6,475 nt of DNA from Bacteroidales bacterium (GTDB lineage: Bacteria; Bacteroidota; Bacteroidia; Bacteroidales; UBA1402), in the NCBI GenBank assembly GCA_012511135.1, contig JAAZGQ010000311.1, positions 1-6,475 on the forward strand. The letters run 5' to 3'. Numbering within the stretch: position 1 is the first letter of the stretch; each line of letters begins with the position of its first letter. A program made the position numbers and the translations under genes. Under the pieces are notes generated by a model that had not been told where the DNA came from, did no database searches, and saw nothing but the letters and a program-made list of their open reading frames with translations. This document shows positions 1-6,384 of this stretch, in pieces.

Positions 1-1923
1 TACGTAATAGCCAACGGAGCAGAAATTTACGCCGCCAGTTCAGCCGCAGATTACAGCGACTGGGAGCTGGTGTCCGATCTGGATGCCGGGCGTTTTTGCT
101 CCGAACCGCAAATCGATCAGAACGCCATTGACGAAGGCATTCTGTCTTTTGTTTACCTGGCCCGAAACAATCGGCTGAGCGTAATAGACTATTTGCTGGA
201 CAATCCCAAACCGGCTACAGGCAGCGGCCTTAAGTCTTATTATTATTCGGACAGCCGTTTTTCAAACTGCATCGATTCCGCAGTGGGCCTTCCCGACAGC
301 CCTGCCGGAGCCGATGTAAAAAGCCTGCGCTGCTCGGGCAGCCTGGAAACCCGTTACGGAGAAGCCTACACCCTATATCTGAACACTACAGCAGCCAGCA
401 GGCTCTACGTCAACGGCAAGATATTGCTAAACACTTCCAACACTGCAGAGCCTGCAGAATATGCGGTGGAATTGCCGGCTATCAACAGTCACCAATACAA
501 TATTGTGATTGAAAGCCTGGCCGTACAACAGGATGTGCTGGAACTGAAGTGGTCAGGCAAACGTACAGCCAAACAACTCACACCGGCCGAATCGCTCTAT
601 CCCGAACTAAATCCGGCACCCGAACTAAACCTGTCTGCACCCGGTCTGGCATTAAAAAAAAAACTCCCTGAGAGCTTGCACGATGGGTATCAGGTCAGGC
701 TCGAAACAGAACAGCAGGAACTGATTGAGGTAGAGGGCTTTGACCCCGGGGCTGATTATTCCCTTGAATTTGCCTTGCAAATTGCAGAAGCCGGCAACAG
801 AGGCTTCGATTTTGCGGCCCGCAGCGGCTCGGGCCTGGGCCTGAGAATAAGACTGAATACCGACAGTCTGCTCTGGGCCGCCCCACTCTCCGGCAGCGAA
901 CTAATGGATTTATGCGACAACAGCCAGCAGCAAATCTGGCGAATAGCCCAAAACAGAGACAGCGTTTATGTTTACCGCAACGAAAGTTTTGTCTGTGGCC
1001 GGCCGGCCGTCGAAATCCCTGATCTGGCTGCCGGGGGTAACACAGAAATCAATTTTGCCAGCGGCATAGAAGTCACCGACACTCTAAACCTTGTCAAGGA
1101 TCCGCAATTTTTGAAAAGCAAAGATAACCAAGCTCCGGTGGGCTGGGTGTCGGAAAAAAAAATGGGTGGTTATACCGAATCCAGGGTAGTGGTCGATCAC
1201 CCAAACTGGCCGGGACTTTCTGCCTTTCTTTTTCGCTTCGACCTGGACGCCAAGTACGGCACCTGGTACAGCCTGCCTGTGCGACTCAAACCGGGAAGCT
1301 GGCACGAATTTAGTTTTGACAACATCAACTGGGAGGCTAACAGCGGTCAATTTACCCTGACAGCCTCCGGCAACAAAGAGGGCACGGAGGGCGTCACAGC
1401 CAGCAGGGACTTTGAGATTCCAGCCGAAAACGGAAAAGTAGAACGCAAGTATTTTTACTTCAGGAGCCCGGAGTCTGCCGAAGCAGAAGTAGATTGTTAC
1501 CTTAGTTTCAAAAAGAAGAACTATATGTCGCCCACCGCCATCACTAATCTATGTCTGGCGGAATATTCTCCGGCCAGCCTTAGTTTTGGCAAGGCAACAC
1601 AGGGTGAAATACTCGACTACAAACTGGAATACCTCCATTACGACGATCAGGGCGCCTATGCCCCAGGCTCTGATACCGGAATCGAAACTCTTCCGGAAAG
1701 GCAGACAAACTCCTTTTTCAAAGTCTGGCAGCAGGGCAAGACCCTCCGTCTGCTATCGTACAGGGAACAGGCCCGGCTAAACGTTTACGACCTTTCCGGC
1801 AGGACTGTCTATGCTCAGTGCTTAGGGCCGGGAGAAATCTCTTTGCATCTGAATCCGGGAATGTATATTGTGCAGTTGGTCAGCAGGGGCAGTCTTCAAC
1901 AACAGAAACTGGTTGTCTATTAA
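1..1923 (+). CDS. T9SS-sorted secreted protein with PA14-like domain (5' end missing)
   Basis: The frame is open from the first base to TAA at 1921-1923, so the gene starts upstream; the first internal start-like codon (GTG at 70) is not taken as the start. About 640 residues are visible. Counting from the GTG: residues about 51-180 resemble a PA14 domain (opening GLKSYYYSDSRF, core YTLYLNTTAASRLYVNGKIL, closing LELKWSG). Residues about 207-335 look like a LamG-type sandwich (DYSLEFALQI, then DSVYVYRNESF). Residues about 338-500 look like a carbohydrate-binding-type jelly roll (NLVKDPQFL, GWVSE). The last 70 residues form a type A T9SS sorting domain (ARLNVYDLSGRTVY, LNPGMYIVQL), which in this family directs outer-membrane secretion and is then cleaved. 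Any catalytic domain would lie upstream. The acidic pair typical of PA14 (DDG before RLYVDG) is replaced by TAAS. A role in glycan binding or breakdown is inference; the sorting tail is the firmest call. Confidence 0.85.
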   Translation, partial: YVIANGAEIYAASSAADYSDWELVSDLDAGRFCSEPQIDQNAIDEGILSFVYLARNNRLSVIDYLLDNPKPATGSGLKSYYYSDSRFSNCIDSAVGLPDSPAGADVKSLRCSGSLETRYGEAYTLYLNTTAASRLYVNGKILLNTSNTAEPAEYAVELPAINSHQYNIVIESLAVQQDVLELKWSGKRTAKQLTPAESLYPELNPAPELNLSAPGLALKKKLPESLHDGYQVRLETEQQELIEVEGFDPGADYSLEFALQIAEAGNRGFDFAARSGSGLGLRIRLNTDSLLWAAPLSGSELMDLCDNSQQQIWRIAQNRDSVYVYRNESFVCGRPAVEIPDLAAGGNTEINFASGIEVTDTLNLVKDPQFLKSKDNQAPVGWVSEKKMGGYTESRVVVDHPNWPGLSAFLFRFDLDAKYGTWYSLPVRLKPGSWHEFSFDNINWEANSGQFTLTASGNKEGTEGVTASRDFEIPAENGKVERKYFYFRSPESAEAEVDCYLSFKKKNYMSPTAITNLCLAEYSPASLSFGKATQGEILDYKLEYLHYDDQGAYAPGSDTGIETLPERQTNSFFKVWQQGKTLRLLSYREQARLNVYDLSGRTVYAQCLGPGEISLHLNPGMYIVQLVSRGSLQQQKLVVY

Positions 1924-1986
1924 TTTTCAAACTTGATTAATTCCATAATTGTTTTAACAAACATATTTAGCAATAAACACCTGGTA

Positions 1987-2020
1987 TTTGATTGTTTTGA
2001 GATTGATTCTATTTTGTTTG
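1987..2020 (+). promoter_or_regulatory. candidate Bacteroidota-type promoter for the lipoprotein pair
   Basis: The 155-base AT-rich spacer 1924-2078 contains TTTG at 1987-1990, followed after 19 bases by TATTTTGT (2010-2017), or after 22 bases by TTTGTTTG (2013-2020). The Bacteroidota consensus is TTTG, 19-21 bases, then TAnnTTTG, so both versions are imperfect. The site lies about 60 bases before the ATG at 2079. No convincing terminator hairpin for the upstream gene was found; only a short TTGTT/AACAA inverted repeat occurs at 1949-1960. Confidence 0.3.
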
Positions 2021-2078
2021 TAGCACATCTGCCTGTTTTTTGTCTTCTTTATATGACTTCTTTTTCTGATTCCGTTTT

Positions 2079-2690
2079 ATGTACAAATATTTCGCTTTCA
2101 TTTTACTGTTAGCCGTCTTGTTGTTATGGACAGGCTGCCGGCCCTGTGCATACCAAAGCATCGACCTTGGACCTCTGCCAGAGGAAATTCTGGCTAAAGT
2201 GCCCTATCAGAACGGCCGGGAGTACAGTTTCAAACACTCTGCCGGACACACTGTTAATTTTTCATCTGTACGTGCCAGCCGCCAGGAAAAAACCCATCTT
2301 GACGATTTTGGCTTTTACTGCAACAATGAAGCCAGAATCTATGTCTACGAAGTCAACACGACCAGCCTGAAACCGGATTATCCCATTTTCAATATCCGGC
2401 TGGATCTCTGCAACGAAACCGACTCTTTCTATCGTTTTTCGGCTCAAATAGGTTCTGCCTCTTTTATCATTCCTGTACAAGCCGCCGACACCGCTTACTG
2501 GCCTGTAACTGTTGCCGATTCTTTGCAAATCGGTAACAAACATTACAAAGAAGTTTTCAAACTCAAAAACCTCAACGATAACTGGTACCACAGCGATTCC
2601 ATAAGGGTAGACAGTGTGTTTTATAATTACGATCAGGGGATCTTAGTCATCAAAATGACGAATCGGGAATATTATGCAATCCAGGAATAA
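2079..2690 (+). CDS. putative lipoprotein of unknown function, first of a paralogous pair
   Basis: This encodes 203 residues. The N-terminus has a short lysine-bearing region, a hydrophobic stretch (FAFILLLAVLLLW) and a lipobox-like TGC with Cys20, so it is probably a lipid-anchored envelope protein. Tryptophan at position -3 of the lipobox is unusual. The residues after the cysteine (RPCAYQ) lack the acidic stretch associated with surface export in this phylum, so periplasmic anchoring is possible. The mature part has regularly alternating hydrophobic segments that suggest a beta-rich fold. Its end (DSLQIGNKHYKE at 147-158, then GILVIKMTN at 187-195) resembles a pattern common at the ends of Bacteroidota lipoproteins. 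The same motifs recur in the next gene. No Shine-Dalgarno sequence precedes the ATG, as is usual in the phylum. I recognise no catalytic motif and assign no function. Confidence 0.8.
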   Translation: MYKYFAFILLLAVLLLWTGCRPCAYQSIDLGPLPEEILAKVPYQNGREYSFKHSAGHTVNFSSVRASRQEKTHLDDFGFYCNNEARIYVYEVNTTSLKPDYPIFNIRLDLCNETDSFYRFSAQIGSASFIIPVQAADTAYWPVTVADSLQIGNKHYKEVFKLKNLNDNWYHSDSIRVDSVFYNYDQGILVIKMTNREYYAIQE

Positions 2691-3519
2691 TATCAGGAAA
2701 AACATTCAGGCTCAGTCTGTGGTTATGACTGAGACTGAGACTGAAACTCAGAATCAGAGTCTGAATCATGGTAAGAATCCCGTTCAGGCTCAAGTGAAGA
2801 CTTCTGCTCGGGTCCTGATTCCGGCCAGTTTTGAATCTTGCCGGCGGAGAACTTTTTTTCACAGTCTGCCTATAATCCTGGCCTTATTCCTGTTTTGGTC
2901 TTGCGGCGAAGATTCCCCACTGGCCTGCGAAGAAACTTATTTTGTCAGCAACGACAAGCAGGAATGGCTAAGTGAGGACAGCATTGGCGACAGTTTTGTC
3001 ATGACAGACCAAAACGGCATCAGCCAAAGCTTTACCATGCATCGCAACAACAGGGAATTTAATAAATCCTGGGGCGGCTATTTCTTCATTACCACGCACA
3101 GAACTTACAGGGAATATTTTTATCAGAACTACAGTTCAACTTACCAATGGAATTACTCTCTGTCGCTTTCTGCCTTATGGGAGCCCTACGGCGACGAAAT
3201 CAGGGCGGAAGTGGGCAGCACTTCTTTTACTTATAACTTCAACTACGAATGCCTGAGCCGGCTGGAATGTGGTGAGGGCAATCTGGACAAACTGATGACC
3301 GACCAGGGTTACGAGGAAGACTTCAAAAGCTATTCCAGCGTCAAATTTCTGGACAGCCTTCGGGTAGGGAATACTGTTTACAAAGAGCTGTTACATTTTA
3401 CTTGTCTAGACCTGGCAGAAGAATGGGAAGAATATACTGTAAAGGAGATCTATCTAGCTAAGCATTACGGACTTATACAATATAAACTTCAAAATGGCCT
3501 GGTGTATTCACGCGACTAA
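2674..3519 (+). CDS. putative lipoprotein of unknown function, second of the pair; start uncertain
   Basis: From the ATG at 2674, which overlaps the previous gene by 17 bases, it has 281 residues. The apparent lipoprotein signal comes late: RRRTFFHSLPIILALFLFWSC, with the lipid-accepting Cys at 77. The roughly 57 residues before it are polar and low in complexity, including a TETETE run from a hexanucleotide repeat. A GTG at 2794 (residue 41) would give a more normal 36-residue signal peptide, so the true start may be there. The residues after the cysteine (GEDS) are acidic and resemble a Bacteroidota lipoprotein surface-export signal. The mature part shares AEVGSTSF (178-185), DSLRVGNTVYKE (227-238) and YGLIQYKLQN (265-274) with the preceding protein, in the same order. 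It is probably co-transcribed with that gene. The coding body is firm; the start and function are not. Confidence 0.75.
   Translation: MQSRNNIRKNIQAQSVVMTETETETQNQSLNHGKNPVQAQVKTSARVLIPASFESCRRRTFFHSLPIILALFLFWSCGEDSPLACEETYFVSNDKQEWLSEDSIGDSFVMTDQNGISQSFTMHRNNREFNKSWGGYFFITTHRTYREYFYQNYSSTYQWNYSLSLSALWEPYGDEIRAEVGSTSFTYNFNYECLSRLECGEGNLDKLMTDQGYEEDFKSYSSVKFLDSLRVGNTVYKELLHFTCLDLAEEWEEYTVKEIYLAKHYGLIQYKLQNGLVYSRD
2727..2768 (+). repeat. degenerate hexanucleotide tandem repeat (7 units)
   Basis: Three exact GACTGA units (2727-2744) are followed by AACTCA, GAATCA, GAGTCT and GAATCA. The unit is two codons long, so changes in copy number would keep the frame (TE dipeptides). The first units can pair with CTCAGTC at 2711-2717 to give a 7-bp hairpin stem. 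A separate 10-bp direct repeat, TTCAGGCTCA, flanks the array at 2705-2714 and 2783-2792. Confidence 0.7.
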
Positions 3520-3532
3520 GCCCCATTAAAAT

Positions 3533-3578
3533 TTAACATCTTAACAAAATTGTAACAGCTTTGATATGAATCTGTCAT
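3533..3578 (+). promoter_or_regulatory. putative PhoB-type operator upstream of pstS
   Basis: The spacer before pstS has TTAACA at 3533-3538 and 3541-3546 and GTAACA at 3552-3557. The last two are 11 bases apart, one helical turn, which is the repeat spacing of PhoB/PhoP boxes in other phyla. A CTGTCAT at 3572-3578 matches the half-site of the Escherichia coli Pho box, but its second half-site is poor. The position directly before a pst operon supports phosphate-starvation control. The binding protein is inferred, since no regulator gene is in the window. Confidence 0.45.
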
Positions 3579-3582
3579 AAGC

Positions 3583-3600
3583 CTTGCTGATTTTTGCAGG
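3583..3600 (+). repeat. 18-bp direct repeat, copy 1 (pstS leader)
   Basis: The sequence CTTGCTGATTTTTGCAGG is identical to 4723-4740 near the start of pstC. An 8-base GCTTTGAT also precedes both copies (3558-3565 and 4712-4719), with 17 and 3 bases between. This copy is non-coding and lies between the putative Pho operator and the pstS start. It contains GATTTTTG, one base off the TAnnTTTG promoter element, so it could overlap the -7 region. Confidence 0.7.
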
Positions 3601-3633
3601 AGAATTGAATCTTTCTTTTAAAAAACCAAGAAA

Positions 3634-4659
3634 ATGAAAAAAACAATTTTCCTTATGGCTGTCAGCAGTCTGCTTTTGATCAGCTGTGATCAGAAAACCA
3701 GCCTTTCGGGCGCAGGTGCCACCTTCCCCCTGCCCTATTACAACATGGTTTTTAAGACTTTTAGCGAAAACGCAGGCATCGATGTTTCCTATGGAGGCAT
3801 AGGCAGCGGCGGAGGCATACGCAGTCTTAGAGACGAAGTGGTCGATTTTGCCGGCAGCGACGCTTATCTCAGCGACAGGGAAATGTCAGAGATGAACGCT
3901 ACCATCCACGTTCCCACCTGCCTGGGAGCCGTTGTGCTGTCGTACAATCTGCCGGGAATAAGTTCCCTGAATCTGACGGGCGACATCATTGCCGGCATCT
4001 ATCTGGGCAGTATTAGCCGCTGGAACGACCCGGCCATCAAGACAATCAATCCCGGACTTGAACTGCCCGACAGAGCGATTACCCCGGTCTATCGTTCGGA
4101 CGGCAGCGGTACTACATATGTATTCAGCGACTACATGACTAAAGTTAGTGCGGACTGGGAAAAATCCCTTGGCACCGGCAAATCGCTTAATTTTGCTCAG
4201 GGCATAGCCGCCAAAGGCAATCCGGGGGTAGCCGGCACTATTAGCCAGACCGAAGGCGCCATAGGTTACATAGGTTCCGAATATGCTTTTGCCTTGAACA
4301 GCCCCATCGCTTATTTGCAAAACGCGGCCGGCGAATTTGTTCTGCCTTCGAGCCTGTCCATCTCGGCCGCAGCTCAGGAAGAGATTGCCGACGACACCCG
4401 CAGCATGATTACCAATTCCAGGGTAAAAGGCTCCTATCCGATCAGCTGTTTTACCTGGATTATTGTGTACAAAGATCAGGCATATGCCAACAGGAGCGAA
4501 GCTCAGGCACGGGCTACACTCAGCCTGCTCAACTTTATGCTCAGTCCCACGGCTCAGGCTCAGACCACCACAGTGCATTATGCTCCGCTTTCGGACGAAG
4601 TGATTGCCAAAGCCAGAAAAGCCCTGTCCGAAATTCAATACAACGGCAAGCCACTGTAA
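3634..4659 (+). CDS. pstS: phosphate ABC transporter substrate-binding lipoprotein PstS
   Basis: This 341-residue protein captures inorganic phosphate in the periplasm and hands it to the PstCA permease. A signal peptide (MKKTIFLMAVSSLLLISC) ends in a lipobox with Cys18, so it is membrane-anchored. The phosphate-pocket residues known from E. coli PstS are all present: Thr30 and Phe31 in GAGATFP, Ser58 in GSGGG, Asp76 in GSDAYLSD, and Arg154, Asp156, Ser158, Gly159 and Thr160 in RSDGSGTT. Their spacing is nearly the same as in E. coli. GNPGVAG and EGAIGYI (from 196 to 213) are further family signatures. ATG 3634 is the only plausible start, because the frame has a stop at 3619-3621. It is the first gene of the pst operon, 13 bases before pstC, behind a putative Pho operator. 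Full length, with nothing missing. Confidence 0.97.
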   Translation: MKKTIFLMAVSSLLLISCDQKTSLSGAGATFPLPYYNMVFKTFSENAGIDVSYGGIGSGGGIRSLRDEVVDFAGSDAYLSDREMSEMNATIHVPTCLGAVVLSYNLPGISSLNLTGDIIAGIYLGSISRWNDPAIKTINPGLELPDRAITPVYRSDGSGTTYVFSDYMTKVSADWEKSLGTGKSLNFAQGIAAKGNPGVAGTISQTEGAIGYIGSEYAFALNSPIAYLQNAAGEFVLPSSLSISAAAQEEIADDTRSMITNSRVKGSYPISCFTWIIVYKDQAYANRSEAQARATLSLLNFMLSPTAQAQTTTVHYAPLSDEVIAKARKALSEIQYNGKPL

Positions 4660-4672
4660 TCCCCAGCTGCCA

Positions 4673-5527
4673 ATGTCGGACAAAATCTTCAGATCCTTGC
4701 TCCTGGTTTCGGCTTTGATCCTCTTGCTGATTTTTGCAGGTATGTTCTTTTCCTTGAGTAAAGGAGCCATACCTGCTTTCAAAGAATTTGGATTTTTGGG
4801 CTTTATCTTTTCGTCTGAATGGAATTCAAGCACGGGAGCCGAACAATACGGAGCCCTGGCTTTCATCAGCGGAACTTTGTTGACCTCGTTACTGGCTTTG
4901 GCTTTTTGTCTGCCTTTTTCACTGCCGGTATCTTTTTTTGTGGGCGAGTATTACAGGGGGAAAAAAGTTGCAGGCGTTTTAGGGGGTATAGTCGATCTGC
5001 TGGCCGGCATTCCTTCGATAGTCTACGGGCTCTGGGGCTTTTACGCCCTGAGGCCCCTTATTCAATCTCTGGGCTTGTCCGAACAAGGCTTTGGCATGTT
5101 GACCTCGTCGCTGGTGCTGGCCATTATGATTATTCCCTACGCTTCTTCTCTGAGTGCCGAATTTATCCGCATGGTTCCCCAGGAACTCAAAGAAGGAGCC
5201 TACAGTCTGGGGGCTACCCGGGCCGAGGTCATCCGCAACATTATTCTTCCCAACAGTTTCTCGGGGATCTTTTCGGCTTATATTCTGGCCCTGGGGAGAG
5301 CCATTGGCGAAACCATGGCTGTAACCATGCTCATAGGCAATACCAACAGAATTCCCCACGGACTGATGGATACGGGCAATACTATGGCCAGTATCATTGC
5401 CAATCAATTTGGCGAAGCCGACGGGCTCAAATTGTCTTCATTGATAGCCATAGGTTTATTGCTCTTTTTAATAACGGCCATTGTCAATTTTCTGGGCAGG
5501 CTGATGATTAAACGCTACAGTATATGA
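4673..5527 (+). CDS. pstC: phosphate ABC transporter permease PstC
   Basis: This 284-residue inner-membrane subunit forms, with PstA, the channel through which phosphate passes. It has about six hydrophobic segments, the first at about 8-28. The YGALAFISGTLLTS segment (59-72) is typical of PstC. The cytoplasmic EAA loop that contacts the PstB ATPase is at about 174-193 (EGAYSLGATRAEVIRNIILP), and AGIPSIVYGLWGF (111-123) and GRAIGETMAV (208-217) are family motifs. The frame stays open back to an ATG at 4604 inside pstS, but those 23 extra residues are polar and unlike PstC. ATG 4673, 13 bases after the pstS stop, is therefore chosen. Its stop overlaps the pstA start in ATGA, so the two are probably translationally coupled. 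The start region carries copy 2 of the 18-bp repeat. Confidence 0.96.
   Translation: MSDKIFRSLLLVSALILLLIFAGMFFSLSKGAIPAFKEFGFLGFIFSSEWNSSTGAEQYGALAFISGTLLTSLLALAFCLPFSLPVSFFVGEYYRGKKVAGVLGGIVDLLAGIPSIVYGLWGFYALRPLIQSLGLSEQGFGMLTSSLVLAIMIIPYASSLSAEFIRMVPQELKEGAYSLGATRAEVIRNIILPNSFSGIFSAYILALGRAIGETMAVTMLIGNTNRIPHGLMDTGNTMASIIANQFGEADGLKLSSLIAIGLLLFLITAIVNFLGRLMIKRYSI
4723..4740 (+). repeat. 18-bp direct repeat, copy 2 (within pstC)
   Basis: Perfect copy of 3583-3600, here inside the codons for the first membrane helix of PstC (around LLIFAG). The preceding GCTTTGAT at 4712-4719 is also shared. The copies lie exactly 1140 bases apart, in the same orientation. Confidence 0.7.
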
Positions 5528-6384
5528 GTTCTTTAAAATACAGATTATTCAAGAATAAGTTACTGAGCCTGTCGGTGATTGTGCTCTCGGCCCTGACAGC
5601 TGTGCCGCTGGTGCTTATCATCGGAAAAGTGTTTCTTCAAGGCTGGAGACAGATTAACTGGGATTTTTTTACCGAAACTACGCCCAGCACGCTGGATGCT
5701 TTGCTGGCCATCAATAATAATCAGCCCATCCCCGGTGGTATTGCCAACGGCATTGTGGGAACTCTGATGATGGTGCTTATAGCCTCTGCCATAGCCATTC
5801 CCATAGGAGTAATGAGCGGCATCTACCTCTCCGAAAACCGCAAAACCAGGTTTTCGTCTGTCGTTCGTTTTCTGACCGATTTGTTACAGGGTACTCCATC
5901 GATTATTTTGGGGATCATCGCCTATCTTTGGGTGGTCATTCCCCTCAAGAGCTATTCAGCTTTGGCAGGAAGTGTGGCCCTGGCTATTATGATGTTACCT
6001 CTTATAGTACGTTCTACCGAAGAAACCATGAACCTATTACCTGTCAGCCTCAAAGAAGCAGGCCTGGCTTTGGGTTCGCCATACAGTTCTGTGGTATTGA
6101 AAGTACTTTTGCCCTCGGCTTTCGGGGGCGTTTTTACCGGTATCTTACTGTCTATATCCAGAGTTATAGGCGAAACAGCTCCCCTGATGCTGACGGCCCT
6201 GGGTGCAACAGCCATACAATGGGATGTCAGCAAACCTGCTTCGGCGGTTTCGCTGCTTATTTGGGAATTTTACAACGACCCCAACCTGCAAAGCATGATT
6301 TGGAGTGCTTCCCTGTTTTTACTCTTGCTGGTTTTGAGTTTAAATATTCTGGCCAAACAACTTGCAAAGAAATGGAGAATTTAA
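5524..6384 (+). CDS. pstA: phosphate ABC transporter permease PstA
   Basis: This 286-residue membrane protein is the second permease half of the high-affinity phosphate importer. The PstA signature is visible: an N-terminal helix (about 13-36), an extracytoplasmic stretch ending in GGIANGIVGTLMMV (71-84), then QGTPSIILGIIAYLW (122-136). The EAA loop is at about 177-197 (KEAGLALGSPYSSVVLKVLLP without its last residue or two in some alignments), followed by SRVIGETAPLMLTALG (212-227). About six hydrophobic segments are present. It overlaps pstC by 4 bases and pstB by 13 bases, which supports one transcript and coupled translation. Length is normal for the family, with no sign of damage. Confidence 0.96.
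   Translation: MSSLKYRLFKNKLLSLSVIVLSALTAVPLVLIIGKVFLQGWRQINWDFFTETTPSTLDALLAINNNQPIPGGIANGIVGTLMMVLIASAIAIPIGVMSGIYLSENRKTRFSSVVRFLTDLLQGTPSIILGIIAYLWVVIPLKSYSALAGSVALAIMMLPLIVRSTEETMNLLPVSLKEAGLALGSPYSSVVLKVLLPSAFGGVFTGILLSISRVIGETAPLMLTALGATAIQWDVSKPASAVSLLIWEFYNDPNLQSMIWSASLFLLLLVLSLNILAKQLAKKWRI

Noticed and set aside
1084..1350. Minus-strand open frame opposite the secreted protein gene
   Set aside because: The + strand frame here encodes a continuous multi-domain protein; the minus frame shows no motif or start signal.
1949..1960. TTGTTTTAACAA inverted repeat as a terminator or TTAACA operator
   Set aside because: The stem is at most 5 A/T-rich pairs with almost no loop and no GC clamp, and the single TTAACA has no partner at 11-base spacing.
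2843..2860. Frameshift at the T-run (2852-2858) as the reason for the late signal peptide of the second lipoprotein
   Set aside because: The neighbouring frame from the nearest ATG (2768) ends in TGA after nine codons, so no better start is recovered by shifting frame.
4604..4672. Upstream ATG as the start of pstC
   Set aside because: It would overlap pstS by 56 bases and add 23 polar residues not expected in PstC; ATG 4673 gives a normal PstC N-terminus.
3886..4866. Long open reading frame (326 codons) on the minus strand
   Set aside because: It lies opposite pstS and the start of pstC, both certain genes. Its translation is low in hydrophobic order, has no recognisable motif, and looks like an antisense shadow.
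4819..5511. 230-codon + strand frame within pstC
   Set aside because: It is in another frame of a clear PstC gene, and its translation is rich in Gly, Arg and Ser with no family resemblance.
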